From NCBI GenBank assembly GCA_937873445.1, contig CALMWF010000042.1, positions 1 to 49,464 of the forward strand: 49,464 bases of DNA, in the 5' to 3' direction. The first letter of the stretch is position 1, and every line of letters begins with the position of its first letter. Origin of the DNA: an uncultured Alphaproteobacteria bacterium (GTDB lineage: Bacteria; Pseudomonadota; Alphaproteobacteria; Rhizobiales; Aestuariivirgaceae). The notes beneath the pieces were generated by a model. It was not told where the DNA came from. It saw only the letters and a program-made list of their open reading frames with translations, and searched no databases. A program made the position numbers and the translations under genes. Of this stretch, positions 8,685 through 16,972 are shown piece by piece.

Positions 8685-9203
8685 GTGCTCAATGCCGACT
8701 ACCGGCCCTTGAGTTACTATCCCCTGTCGCTGTGGAGCTGGCAGGATACGCTGAAGGCGGTGTTCATGGAGCGGGTCAATATCGTCTCCGAGTATGACCG
8801 GGTGGTGCGCAGCCCGTCCTTTGAAATGCGCCTGCCCAGCGTGGTTTCCCTCAAGACCTATGTGAAGCCGTCGCGCCAGCCCGCCTTCACGCGCTTCAAC
8901 GTGTTCCTGCGCGACCGCTTTTCCTGCCAGTATTGCGGCGCCCATGATGACCTGACCTTCGATCATGTCATTCCGCGGTCACGCGGCGGGCAAACCACCT
9001 GGGACAATGTGGTCACCGCCTGTTCGCCGTGCAATCTGGCCAAGGGCGGCATGATGCCAAGGGAGGCGCGCATGCATCCGTCACAGCGGCCGCATGTGCC
9101 CACGGTGGCCGAGCTGCATGCCAATGGCCGCCACTTTCCGCCCAACTACCTGCATGAAAGCTGGCAGGACTATCTCTACTGGGATACGGAACTGGATCCG
9201 TGA
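8685..9203 (+). CDS. HNH endonuclease
   Basis: An HNH nuclease of at least 172 residues. Zinc cysteines come in CQYCG and CSPCN, and the catalytic core is FDHVIPRSRGGQTTWDNVVT. The N-terminal block LNADYRPLSYYPLSLWSWQ and the C-terminal YLHESWQDYLYWD are typical of an alphaproteobacterial subfamily of unknown role. The only usable start is the GTG at 8685, which sits inside the conserved block: in-frame codons upstream (8652-8684) still read ARVAPEACPAL, which belongs to the family. The true N-terminus is therefore probably about 12-15 residues longer. The gene is convergent with dsbB and overlaps its 3' end by 28 bp. Confidence 0.88.
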   Translation: MLNADYRPLSYYPLSLWSWQDTLKAVFMERVNIVSEYDRVVRSPSFEMRLPSVVSLKTYVKPSRQPAFTRFNVFLRDRFSCQYCGAHDDLTFDHVIPRSRGGQTTWDNVVTACSPCNLAKGGMMPREARMHPSQRPHVPTVAELHANGRHFPPNYLHESWQDYLYWDTELDP

Positions 9204-9664
9204 GGTCTGCTGCCGAAGAAGGCAGTCATCGCCAGACCAAGACAGACCAGCGCATTCCAGCCGGCGAGCGAAATGCCAAGAATGCGGATGGCCGGCACAT
9301 CGCACATCACAATGGGCTTGCTGAGGTCTGGCAGACCGCCTGTCAATTGCCCGCCGGTGCAGGTGGAGGGGCCTGGCCAGAATTTCCATTCAATGCCCGC
9401 ATGCCAGGCGGCGAAAATGGCGTTGCCGAGAAACATCAGTCCGGCCAGCAGCAGCAGGGGCCGGGCGGCGGGTGATTTCTTCAGCGTCAGATAGAAGGCA
9501 AGCAGGGTGACGGGAATGCCGGCGTAATAGGCCCAACGCTGATAAAGGCAGAGCGGGCAGGGCGCATAGCCCGCCAGTTGAAACCCCCAGGCCGAGGCCA
9601 GGGCGGCAATGGCCGCCAGCGCCACCAGCAGGCTGGCGCGTTGGGTGGTCAGGTGCTTCAGCAT
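9176..9664 (-). CDS. dsbB: Disulfide bond formation protein B
   Basis: An inner-membrane quinone reductase that reoxidises DsbA, 162 residues with four predicted transmembrane helices. The first redox pair is C36-P-L-C39 in YAPCPLCLYQRW. The second periplasmic pair is in PSTCTGG and VMCDVPAIRI. Its start overlaps the yqaA-type stop by seven bases, so the two genes are co-transcribed. No dsbA is in the window. Confidence 0.94.
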   Translation of the reverse strand: MLKHLTTQRASLLVALAAIAALASAWGFQLAGYAPCPLCLYQRWAYYAGIPVTLLAFYLTLKKSPAARPLLLLAGLMFLGNAIFAAWHAGIEWKFWPGPSTCTGGQLTGGLPDLSKPIVMCDVPAIRILGISLAGWNALVCLGLAMTAFFGSRPHGSSSVSQ

Positions 9665-10266
9665 GTCAGGCTTCCCGCTTGGCTGAAATATTTGAGCGCC
9701 AGATAAAGACCGATCAACAGGGCGGCAATGAGGCCGGCGATGAGATGCAGGCGCTCTTCGATGAAGGTTCGGATGGGTTCACCATAGCGGCGCAGCGCCC
9801 AGGCCAGCGCCAGGAAGCGCGCCCCCCGGGCCACCACGCAGGACACCACAAAGAAGACAAAGCTGATCTTGGCCACACCGGCCAGAATGGTGACCACCTT
9901 GATGGGTGGCAGATGGGCCAGCCCCGATGTCACCAACAGCAGCATGAGGGTGTCGCCATTGGCGCAGTGGCGGAGCTGTTCGAAACTGTCGAGCTTGCCA
10001 TAGAAGGCAAGGATGGGCTTGGCCAGGGTTTCATAGGCGAAATAGCCGAGAAAATAACCGGCGATGCCGCCCGCCACCGAGGCCGCCGTGGCCACCAGGG
10101 CATAGCGGTAGGCGCGCTGCGGCCGGGCCAGCGACATGGGCAGAAACAGCACATCGGCCGGCACCAGAAAGATCGAGCTTTCGATGAAGGCAATGACCGC
10201 GAGCCAGATTTCCGCCGTGGGGCGGGCGGCCAGCGACAGGGTCCAGTCGTAGAGTTTGCGCAGCAT
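9658..10266 (-). CDS. YqaA family (DedA-like, SNARE-associated) membrane protein
   Basis: A 202-residue membrane protein with about five hydrophobic segments. The re-entrant signature ESSIFLVPADVLFLPMSLAR and the glycine-rich GGIAGYFLGYFAYE are typical of the YqaA branch of the DedA superfamily, whose members act in lipid flipping and membrane homeostasis. The ATG at 10266 is preferred over the TTG at 10275, which adds three residues. It lies between arfB and dsbB in one minus-strand unit. Confidence 0.88.
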   Translation of the reverse strand: MLRKLYDWTLSLAARPTAEIWLAVIAFIESSIFLVPADVLFLPMSLARPQRAYRYALVATAASVAGGIAGYFLGYFAYETLAKPILAFYGKLDSFEQLRHCANGDTLMLLLVTSGLAHLPPIKVVTILAGVAKISFVFFVVSCVVARGARFLALAWALRRYGEPIRTFIEERLHLIAGLIAALLIGLYLALKYFSQAGSLTC

Positions 10267-10271
10267 GAGGT

Positions 10272-10688
10272 TCAATCCAGTGACGGGCCACGGCGCAGAG
10301 CCTTGACCGAGCCCCGGCGCGACTTGGCGTCGAGGCGGCGGGTCTTGGAGGCTTTGCTGGGCCTTGTGGCGATGCGTTTGCGCGGCCGGATGGCGGCTTT
10401 GGCAATGAGGCCGACGAGGCGCTCCAGGGCGGCGGCGCGGTTTCTGTCCTGCGAGCGGAATTGCTGGGCCTGAATGACGAGCTCGCCGTTCTGGGTGACG
10501 AGATGTTTGGCCTGGGCCTTGAGACGCGTGATGACGTCATCGGGCAGGCCGCTCCGGTCGAGGTCGCAGCGCAGCTCCACGGCGGTTTCCACCTTGTTGA
10601 CGTTCTGCCCGCCCGGCCCTGCGGCACGGGCAAAGCTTTCACTCAGCGAGCGCTCGTCAAGAAAGAGGGAATCAGTGACCCGGATCAT
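10272..10688 (-). CDS. arfB: Alternative ribosome-rescue factor ArfB (peptidyl-tRNA hydrolase)
   Basis: ArfB/YaeJ hydrolyses peptidyl-tRNA on ribosomes stalled without a stop codon. The protein has 138 residues. The release-factor GGQ motif is at residues 26-28 (AGPGGQNVNK), and a basic C-terminal tail (KAAIRPRKRIATRPSKASKT) would reach into the mRNA channel, as known for ArfB. I chose the ATG at 10688 (MIRVTDSLFL); the next one up at 10706 adds six residues. The gene starts about 88 bp from the divergent tRNA-Leu. Confidence 0.94.
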   Translation of the reverse strand: MIRVTDSLFLDERSLSESFARAAGPGGQNVNKVETAVELRCDLDRSGLPDDVITRLKAQAKHLVTQNGELVIQAQQFRSQDRNRAAALERLVGLIAKAAIRPRKRIATRPSKASKTRRLDAKSRRGSVKALRRGPSLD

Positions 10689-10733
10689 GGCCCGCTTAAA
10701 GGCCATTGGCGCGGGGCGTGCAAGCGCCCGCCC

Positions 10734-10762
10734 TTGCACGGGCGCCTGCCCTCGTCTAGAGC
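10734..10762 (+). promoter_or_regulatory. Candidate promoter of tRNA-Leu
   Basis: TTGCAC (10734-10739), a 17-bp spacer and TAGAGC (10757-10762), ending 13 bp before the mature tRNA 5' end. The GCGCCTGC / GCAGGCGC inverted repeat (10742-10768) overlaps the spacer and -10. The -10 is weak, so this is tentative. Confidence 0.4.
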
Positions 10763-10775
10763 AGGCGCGGGGCAA

Positions 10776-10861
10776 GCCTCTGTGGCGGAATGGTAGACGC
10801 GACAGACTCAAAATCTGTTGTCCGCAAGGGCGTGGGGGTTCGAGTCCCTCCAGGGGCACCA
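10776..10861 (+). tRNA. tRNA-Leu (anticodon CAA)
   Basis: An 86-base class II tRNA. The acceptor stem GCCTCTG pairs with CAGGGGC and is followed by ACCA, so the CCA end is encoded. The D-arm begins GGCGGAATGGTAGACGC. The anticodon stem ACAGA/TCTGT encloses CTCAAAA, giving anticodon CAA. A long variable arm (TTGTCCGCAAGGGCGTG) and the T-arm GGGGGTTCGAGTCCCTC follow. It reads UUG codons. It lies upstream of the carboxypeptidase gene on the same strand. Confidence 0.97.
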
Positions 10862-10962
10862 TGGGCCGGTCACATTTACCCGGCAGGAAAGCAATTCCGC
10901 CGCCCTGGGTTGATTGCCGGCGCGTGATGGGATAGCTCACGATCTTCATTGAGACAGGTGGT

Positions 10963-12327
10963 GTGTTGGCTGCGTTTTCACGTCTTCTTCTGCTGGTGGT
11001 GCTGGGGTTTGGGCTTGCTCGGCCCGCTCTGGCGCAGGCGGATTCCGATGACGATGGCAGCACCATTCCCGGCCCCGCTGATGTTGCCGCCAGCGGCCCC
11101 TATGTGGTGTTCGACGCCGGTTCGGGCGAGGTGATGGCCGCCGATCGGGCGGGGGAGCCCTGGTATCCCGCCTCACTGTCCAAATTGATGACCGCCTATG
11201 TGGTGTTCCGCCATCTGCGCGATGGCTCGCTCCGGCTCGATCAGGAAATTACCGTTTCCGCCCTGGCCAACAGCCAGCCGCCGAGCAAGCTTGGCCTCGG
11301 CATCGGCAAGACCATATCCGTTGACCTCGCGCTGCAGGCGCTGCTGGTCTATTCGGCCAATGACATGGCCTATGTGCTGGCCGAGGCGGTGAGCGGCACC
11401 AAGGTCCGATTCGTTGCCGAAATGAATGCGGCGGCCGAAAGGCTCGGTCTGGCCAGCACGCATTTTCAGAACCCCAACGGCCTGTTTGATCCGCGCCAGC
11501 TCACCTCGGCGCGTGACATTGGCATTCTTGCCGCTGTCATCCTGTCCGAATTCCCGGAGTATCAGGGATATTTTTCCCAGCCCTCCGTCAAGGTGGGGGC
11601 GCGCACCCTGATGAACCGCAACAGCCTGCTTCGGGTCAATCCGGAGGCCAACGGCATGAAAACCGGCTTCGTGTGCAATTCCGGCTACAATCTGGTGGCG
11701 GCCATGAGCCATGGCGGGCGGCGGGTCATCGCCGTCATTCTGGGGGCGCGCTCGGGCGGGCATCGTGTGGCGCTGGCCCAGAAGCTGATGGCCGAAGGCC
11801 TTGCCCGTCCGCCCGGTGCGAACCCGGCGCGGGTGGCCCAGATTCCCGACCTGCCGCTGGGCACGCTGGTGCCGGCCGACATGACCACCACCGTGTGCCG
11901 CAACAAGCCTGCCGCCACGCTCGCCTCGGCGATGGAGCCGGGCGGCTGGGGGGTTTCCTTCGGCACCTATGACACCGCCACATTGGCCGACATGGCGCTG
12001 CGTGGCCGCCTCATTGGTCCGGCGGTCATGCGCGCCACCGGCACGGCGGGGGTGGTGGAACTGCCCGGCAAGGCGGGTTTTGCTGCCATGCTGTGGGGGC
12101 AGGAAGCGGTCACCAGCCTCAACCTGTGCACCAAGCTGCGCGAGGAAAAGGTTCATTGTGACGTGATGCCGCCCACGGCCTTCCGTCAGATCGCCATTGC
12201 CGCCGTGGCCGAGCAGCCGCCGCCTGCACCAGCGGTGGTGCAGGGGTCTGATCCAGGCCGGGCCAAGGCCGCACCGGCCAAGCCGCCCAAGGCCAAGCGC
12301 AGCCCGCGCCCCAAGAAGAAAAAGTGA
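10963..12327 (+). CDS. D-alanyl-D-alanine carboxypeptidase (PBP5/6 type, peptidase S11)
   Basis: A periplasmic penicillin-binding enzyme that trims the terminal D-Ala from peptidoglycan stem peptides, 454 residues. A signal peptide covers about residues 1-25 (LLLLVVLGFGLARPALAQA). The three active-site motifs are present: SLSK (residues 71-74), SAN (in VYSANDMAYVL) and KTG (in GMKTGFVCNSGYN). The C-terminal 200 residues end in a Pro/Lys/Ala-rich tail (KAKRSPRPKKKK). The start codon is GTG, behind ACAGGTG. A weak promoter (TTGATT-N17-TAGCTC, 10910-10938) lies ahead. The stop overlaps the start of the next gene (TGATG). Confidence 0.93.
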   Translation: MLAAFSRLLLLVVLGFGLARPALAQADSDDDGSTIPGPADVAASGPYVVFDAGSGEVMAADRAGEPWYPASLSKLMTAYVVFRHLRDGSLRLDQEITVSALANSQPPSKLGLGIGKTISVDLALQALLVYSANDMAYVLAEAVSGTKVRFVAEMNAAAERLGLASTHFQNPNGLFDPRQLTSARDIGILAAVILSEFPEYQGYFSQPSVKVGARTLMNRNSLLRVNPEANGMKTGFVCNSGYNLVAAMSHGGRRVIAVILGARSGGHRVALAQKLMAEGLARPPGANPARVAQIPDLPLGTLVPADMTTTVCRNKPAATLASAMEPGGWGVSFGTYDTATLADMALRGRLIGPAVMRATGTAGVVELPGKAGFAAMLWGQEAVTSLNLCTKLREEKVHCDVMPPTAFRQIAIAAVAEQPPPAPAVVQGSDPGRAKAAPAKPPKAKRSPRPKKKK

Positions 12328-13217
12328 TGGCAGCAGAGGGGCGGCGCACCGGCATTCTTCATGCCCTGGCGGCGGCCACCGCCTATGGCACCCTGCCCAG
12401 CATGGTGCGGGCGGCCTCCAGCCTGGGTGTGCCGGCGGTGGAAAGCGCGGTGCTGCGCACTTTGGTGGCGGCAACCCTGCTTGGCGCAGTGGTGGCCGTT
12501 TCAGGCGCGGGCTTTCGCGTGCCCAGGGCGGCGCGCGCCGCCTTTGCCGGACAGGCGCTGGCCACGCTCGCCATTTCGGTGTCCTATCTGATGGCGGTGG
12601 AATACATTCCGGTCGGTCTTGCGGTCATCATCTTCTTCACCTTTCCGGTGCTGATCACGCTGGCAGCTCCGCTGGTGGAGGGTCATCGACCGGCCACCGC
12701 CAGTCTGGTTGCGGCGGGGCTGGCCTTTGCCGGTCTGGCGCTGGCCATCGGGCCGCGCTTTGATGGGCTTGATCCGCGCGGCCTGCTGCTGGCGGCGATC
12801 GCGGCCCTGGGGGCGGTGGTGCAGTTCTTCACCGGGCGCATGCTGGCGCGCCACATGCAGCCCAGCCAGTTCGGCGCGCTGGTTCATCTCCTCATCCTGC
12901 CGGTTCTTCTGGTGCTGGCGCTCAGCCTCCATGGCGGCAGTCTGGCGCTCATGGGGGGTCAGGGTTGGGGCCTCGTTCTGGCGGGGGCTTTGTCGCTGCT
13001 TTATGGTCTCGGTTACATGATGCATATGCGGGCACTCAGCGCCGCTCCGGCTTCGGTGGTGGCCCCGTTCTTCAATCTGGAACCCGTTGTGGGGCTCAGC
13101 ATTGCCGCACTGGCGCTGGGCGAGCGCCTGGCGCTCCTGCAATATGTGGGAGGCGGACTGGTGCTGGCGGCGCTGCTGGTGGCAGCCTCCGGCCCGGCAC
13201 AGGCGGAGGCACGGTGA
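12327..13217 (+). CDS. EamA-type (DMT superfamily) transporter
   Basis: A 296-residue inner-membrane protein with about ten hydrophobic helices in two EamA repeats. The first begins HALAAATAYGTLPSMVRAAS and the second GLLLAAIAALGAVVQFFTGR. Its substrate cannot be read from sequence; relatives export amino acids and other metabolites. The ATG at 12327 overlaps the carboxypeptidase stop, and its own stop overlaps the CobW start (ATGA). These genes are therefore translated as one operon. Confidence 0.88.
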   Translation: MAAEGRRTGILHALAAATAYGTLPSMVRAASSLGVPAVESAVLRTLVAATLLGAVVAVSGAGFRVPRAARAAFAGQALATLAISVSYLMAVEYIPVGLAVIIFFTFPVLITLAAPLVEGHRPATASLVAAGLAFAGLALAIGPRFDGLDPRGLLLAAIAALGAVVQFFTGRMLARHMQPSQFGALVHLLILPVLLVLALSLHGGSLALMGGQGWGLVLAGALSLLYGLGYMMHMRALSAAPASVVAPFFNLEPVVGLSIAALALGERLALLQYVGGGLVLAALLVAASGPAQAEAR

Positions 13218-14299
13218 TGGCGCACCCTCTGCCGGTGGTGGTGCTGACGGGCTTTCTCGGCTCGGGCAAGACCACGCTGCTCAACCATCTGCTCAAGGAT
13301 CCGCTGCTCGCCAATGCCTGCGTGGTCATCAATGAATTCGGTGCGGTGGGCATTGATCATCTGTTGGTGGAAAGCGCCACCGAAAACATCATCGAACTGG
13401 CCTCGGGCTGTCTGTGCTGCACCATCCGGGGCGATCTCATTGACACGCTGGGCGACCTTCTGGCGCGGCGTGCGGCGGGAACGGTCAAGGCCTTCGACCG
13501 GATCATCATTGAAACCACGGGGCTTGCCGATCCTGCCCCCATTCTGCATGTGCTGATGCGCGATCCCGCCCTGCTTAACGCGCTGCGGCTTGAAGGCGTG
13601 GTGACGGTGGTGGATGCGGTGAACGGCGATGACACGCTCAACAGCTATGCCGAGGCGGTGAAGCAGGTGGCGGTGGCCGACCGCATCGTGCTCAGCAAGC
13701 TTGACCTGCTGGAAGGGCGCGCCGGCGAGGACAGGCTCTTTGCCATCACCACGCGCATGCGCCGCCTCAATCCCACGGCGCGGCTGCTGACCACCTTCCG
13801 CGGCGAGGCCACGGCGGAAAGGCTGTTCACCATGGGGTTCTATGATGCGGCCACCAAGGGCGTTGACGTGCAGCGCTGGCTCAATGATGAGGCGCTGGTC
13901 CGGCCGCACCGCCATCATCATCATGATGTGTCGCGCCATGACGATCACATCCGCAGCTTTGCAGTGCGCGAGGCGCGCGCCATCAGCCCGCGCGCCCTCG
14001 AAATGTTTCTCGAACTCGCCACCTCCTATCACGGCCCGCGCCTTCTGCGTCTCAAGGGCATTGTGAAACTTGCCGATGATCCCGCCCGGCCGGTGATTGT
14101 GCAGGGGGCGCAGCATGTGCTGCATCCGCCGCTCCGGCTGGCCGGCTGGCCCGATGACGATCATGACAGCCGCCTGGTGGTGATCGTGAAGGATATCGAG
14201 AAGGCCGAGATCGAGGGGCTGTTCAGGGCCTTCACCGACCAGAGCAGCGCCGAGGCGGCGGCCCATCTCGATCAGACCCTGTCGCTGCGCAAGGAGTGA
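13217..14299 (+). CDS. CobW/COG0523 family GTPase (metal chaperone type)
   Basis: A 360-residue GTPase. The Walker A is TGFLGSGKTTLLNH, the metal-binding CxCC is GCLCCTIRGDL, the base-specificity motif is LSKLDLLEG, and a CobW C-terminal domain follows. A histidine-rich stretch (PHRHHHHDVSRHDDH) lies between the two domains and suggests zinc or another transition metal. COG0523 proteins deliver metals to client enzymes. No Zur site or client gene is visible here, and it is not in a cobalamin operon, so a link to B12 is not supported. ATG overlaps the transporter stop. Confidence 0.92.
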   Translation: MAHPLPVVVLTGFLGSGKTTLLNHLLKDPLLANACVVINEFGAVGIDHLLVESATENIIELASGCLCCTIRGDLIDTLGDLLARRAAGTVKAFDRIIIETTGLADPAPILHVLMRDPALLNALRLEGVVTVVDAVNGDDTLNSYAEAVKQVAVADRIVLSKLDLLEGRAGEDRLFAITTRMRRLNPTARLLTTFRGEATAERLFTMGFYDAATKGVDVQRWLNDEALVRPHRHHHHDVSRHDDHIRSFAVREARAISPRALEMFLELATSYHGPRLLRLKGIVKLADDPARPVIVQGAQHVLHPPLRLAGWPDDDHDSRLVVIVKDIEKAEIEGLFRAFTDQSSAEAAAHLDQTLSLRKE

Positions 14300-14653
14300 A
14301 TGATGCTGAGGGTTTATGGACTTTCCACCTGTTCCACGGTGAAGAAGGCGCTTGCCGCGCTGGCGGTGGCCAAGGTGGCACACCGCTTTCAGGATGTGCG
14401 CGCCGAGGTGCCCACACGGGCGCAACTGGAAAACTGGTCACAGCAACTGGGCGGCTGGGAGAAGCTCCTGAACCGCGGCTCCTTCACCTGGCGCGGCCTG
14501 CCCGATGCCGAAAAGGAGGGTCTGACGGAGGCCCGCGCCCTGGCGCTGGCGCTGAAATATCCCGCCCTCATCCGCCGTCCGCTCATCGAACGCGCCGACG
14601 GCCGGGTCACCACCGGCTTTGCCCAGAAGGTGGCGGCCGAATTCGTGAAATAA
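14300..14653 (+). CDS. ArsC/Spx family protein (YffB-like)
   Basis: A 117-residue thioredoxin-fold protein. It keeps the CxxxK start of the YffB/Spx branch (GLSTCSTVKKA, Cys11) rather than the catalytic CxxxxxR of true arsenate reductases, and a conserved RRPLIE block near the end. A reductase role using glutathione is possible, but the substrate is unknown. It follows the CobW stop directly and ends one base before the convergent DDAH-like stop. Confidence 0.87.
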   Translation: MMLRVYGLSTCSTVKKALAALAVAKVAHRFQDVRAEVPTRAQLENWSQQLGGWEKLLNRGSFTWRGLPDAEKEGLTEARALALALKYPALIRRPLIERADGRVTTGFAQKVAAEFVK

Positions 14654-15532
14654 TCAGCCGCGCACCAGGGGTCTGGTCATGCAGGTGGGGCCGCCCTCGC
14701 CCTTGCGGCAGATGTCGGCACCCTCGATCACCTCCACCTTCACCCCGGCGGCGGTGAGACGAGCGACGGTTTCGGGATTGCCGGCCACCGCCATGGCATG
14801 GCGCGGGCCGAGCGCCAGAACGTTGCAGCCCATGCTGGCAAATTCCTCATCCGGCACATGAACGAAGGTGATGCCGCGTGATTCAAGAAATTCAGCAAGC
14901 CTTGCCGGCATGAGCGGCAGATAGACCAGCGCCAGGTCGTGATCGAGCGGTGAGAGCACCGACATGAGATGGAAGACATCGCTTCTGCCCTTGTAATGCG
15001 GCAGGTCAAAGGCTTCGACCCGCACATCGTCTCCAACCAGGGCTTGAAGCTGGCGCACCCCCTCCAGATTGGTGCGATAGCCGACGCCGGCCAGCAGGGT
15101 GTGGCGGTCAAGCCAGACAAGATCGCCGCCTTCGAGCTTGCCGTCGCCGACAATGTCGCCCGCCAGTGGCAGGCCAAGGGGGGCAAGAGCCGCGCCGTTG
15201 ATGGCGGGTTCGCCGCGCCGTTCGGGCTTGCCCATGCGCGGCCGCACCAGACCCCTCGGGGTCACCACCAGCGCATCATGGGTATAGAGGGAATCCATGG
15301 TGAGGCTGGGGTCATCGGGCAGTTGCACCACCGTTGCGCCGGTTGCCTTCAGGATCGCCTCGGCGCGGTCAAACTCGCGGATGGCATTGGCCAGGTCAGG
15401 GCGGGCATGATAGTTGAGCTTCTGCCATTCGGCATCAAGCCTGGCATCCGAGGCAAAGGCCTCGCGCGGGTGGCGCACCGCCACCAGTTTGAGGGGGCCG
15501 TAATTGTTGAAGGCGCCGAAATCGAAGCTCAT
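14654..15532 (-). CDS. Dimethylarginine dimethylaminohydrolase-like amidinohydrolase
   Basis: A 292-residue enzyme of the arginine deiminase / DDAH fold, which hydrolyses guanidinium groups. Signature elements are DSLYTHDALVV, GGDLVWLD, the histidine in DVFHLMSVLSPLD and the C-terminal nucleophile in GPTCMTRPL. By homology it may convert methylated arginines to citrulline, but other guanidino substrates are possible. The ATG at 15532 overlaps the stop of the TusA-like gene by four bases. Confidence 0.87.
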   Translation of the reverse strand: MSFDFGAFNNYGPLKLVAVRHPREAFASDARLDAEWQKLNYHARPDLANAIREFDRAEAILKATGATVVQLPDDPSLTMDSLYTHDALVVTPRGLVRPRMGKPERRGEPAINGAALAPLGLPLAGDIVGDGKLEGGDLVWLDRHTLLAGVGYRTNLEGVRQLQALVGDDVRVEAFDLPHYKGRSDVFHLMSVLSPLDHDLALVYLPLMPARLAEFLESRGITFVHVPDEEFASMGCNVLALGPRHAMAVAGNPETVARLTAAGVKVEVIEGADICRKGEGGPTCMTRPLVRG

Positions 15533-15762
15533 GTGCGTCTGATCCTGAAAATGAACGTGTCGCCGCTGCGGGTCAGGCCAAGCATGTCGTGGCCCTGTTC
15601 GCGGCAATAGTGGGGAAGGTCAATTTCGGCCATGGGGTCGGTGGCCATGATCCTGAGGGTCTCGCCGGCCTGCATGGACCTGAGCCGCTTGCCGGCCTTG
15701 AGCACCGGTAGCGGACACAACAGGCCAGAAAGGTCGAGAGTTTGCTCCGGGTCATCTTGCAT
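15529..15762 (-). CDS. TusA-like sulfurtransferase
   Basis: A 77-residue SirA/TusA fold protein with the CPxP motif at residues 16-19 (SGLLCPLPVLKAGKRL) and the typical ATDPMAEIDLPHYCREQGH. TusA proteins pass persulfide sulfur to tRNA thiolation or molybdenum cofactor enzymes. The ATG at 15762 has GGAG six bases upstream. It is divergent from the MOSC-mobA-mobB operon (42 bp), which makes a role in molybdenum cofactor chemistry plausible though unproven. It is coupled by overlap to the DDAH-like gene. Confidence 0.87.
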   Translation of the reverse strand: MQDDPEQTLDLSGLLCPLPVLKAGKRLRSMQAGETLRIMATDPMAEIDLPHYCREQGHDMLGLTRSGDTFIFRIRRT

Positions 15763-15803
15763 GGGAGGCTCCATATAGTCAAAATCACCTGCGGAGACCA
15801 GAC

Positions 15804-16388
15804 ATGGCGCCATTGCTGATGAAACTAGGGTTTACCGGGCGGGCCTTGCGTCTGTTCGTCGGCCCGGACCGCGGGAAGACACTGGAAACGGTGCCTGTTC
15901 CCGCGCTTGAACTGTCCTTTGCCGGTATTGCGGGTGATTCCCACGCCGGGCTGACGCGGCTTTCCGACAGCCGGACGCTCACCCTCTACCGGCGCAATGT
16001 GCCGATCCGCAATGTGCGCCAGGTGACGATCGTTTCGGTTGAGGAACTGGCGGCCCTGGCGGAGGCACTGGGCCTTCCCGCCATTGAACCGGAGTGGATC
16101 GGGGCCAATGTGCTGACCCAGGGCATTCCCGATCTCAGCCTGCTGCCGCCCTCGACGCGGCTGCAATTTCCTTCCGGTGCGACGCTGGTGGTGGACATGG
16201 AAAACCGGCCCTGCCGCCTCATTGCCGAAACGGTGGGCCAGCGCCACCCTGAAGCCGAGCCGAAGCTGGTGGCGGCGGCACAGCAGAGGCGCGGCATCAC
16301 CGCCTGGGTGGAGCGCGAAGGACGGATCGCACCGGGTGATGAGATCACCCTGTTCGTGCCGCCACAGCGGATCTATGCCCATACATGA
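15804..16388 (+). CDS. MOSC domain-containing protein
   Basis: A 194-residue protein with a MOSC (molybdenum cofactor sulfurase C-terminal) fold: AGIAGDSHAG near residue 45, the central EWIGANVLTQGIPDLSLLPP, and the conserved cysteine in MENRPCRLI. MOSC proteins handle sulfur or cofactor for molybdoenzymes. Its stop overlaps the mobA start (ATGA), so it belongs to the Mo-cofactor operon. Confidence 0.9.
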   Translation: MAPLLMKLGFTGRALRLFVGPDRGKTLETVPVPALELSFAGIAGDSHAGLTRLSDSRTLTLYRRNVPIRNVRQVTIVSVEELAALAEALGLPAIEPEWIGANVLTQGIPDLSLLPPSTRLQFPSGATLVVDMENRPCRLIAETVGQRHPEAEPKLVAAAQQRRGITAWVEREGRIAPGDEITLFVPPQRIYAHT

Positions 16389-16972
16389 TGGCCGGTCTCA
16401 TCATTGCCGGGGGGCGCGCCCGGCGCATGGAGGGGGTGGACAAGCTTACCGCCCGCCTGGGCGCTGATACGGTGCTGGGCCGGGTGGCAGCGTGCATTGG
16501 TCCGCAGGTCGATCACCTGGCGCTCAATCTGAACCGGGATGTGGAGCGGTTTGCCGATCTCCATCTGCCGATCCTGACGGACGATCCGCGATTCACGGGA
16601 AACCCCCTTGCCGGCATGCAGGCGGGTCTTTCCTGGGCACGGGCTCTGGGGGCCACGCGGCTGTTGACGGTGTCAGGCGACACGCCCTTTCTGCCCCATG
16701 ATCTGGTGGCGCGCCTTGCGGCAGCGGGGGAGGGGGCGGTCATTGCCGCATCGGGCGGCCGCCGTCATCCGCTGATCGGGTTGTGGCCGGTTTCACTGCT
16801 GCCGGCGCTGGAGGATTTTCTCAAGGGCGGGCCGGACTGCCGCATCGGCGACTGGGCGCGGGCGGCACAGGCCAGCACGGCAGGCTGGCCTGCCACCCCC
16901 ATTGATCCCTTCTTCAACATCAACACCCAGGCCGATCTTGATCAGGCACGGGATCTTGCGGAGCATGCATGA
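16385..16972 (+). CDS. mobA: Molybdenum cofactor guanylyltransferase
   Basis: MobA attaches GMP to molybdopterin to give the MGD cofactor of the DMSO reductase family. The protein has 195 residues. The nucleotide loop is GLIIAGGRARRMEGVDKLTA, a slightly diverged form of GGxSxRMGxDK. The metal site is in VSGDTPFLP, and the C-terminal FFNINTQADL is characteristic. ATG at 16385, overlapping the MOSC stop; a second ATG follows at 16388. Its stop overlaps mobB. Confidence 0.94.
   Translation: MMAGLIIAGGRARRMEGVDKLTARLGADTVLGRVAACIGPQVDHLALNLNRDVERFADLHLPILTDDPRFTGNPLAGMQAGLSWARALGATRLLTVSGDTPFLPHDLVARLAAAGEGAVIAASGGRRHPLIGLWPVSLLPALEDFLKGGPDCRIGDWARAAQASTAGWPATPIDPFFNINTQADLDQARDLAEHA

Noticed and set aside
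13217-14299. CobW-family GTPase as a cobalamin biosynthesis gene
   Set aside because: No cobalamin biosynthesis genes adjoin it, and the His-rich segment fits the general metal chaperone branch of COG0523 better.
14300-14653. Arsenate reductase
   Set aside because: It has CxxxK of the Spx/YffB branch, lacks the catalytic arginine pattern of ArsC, and no other ars gene is near.
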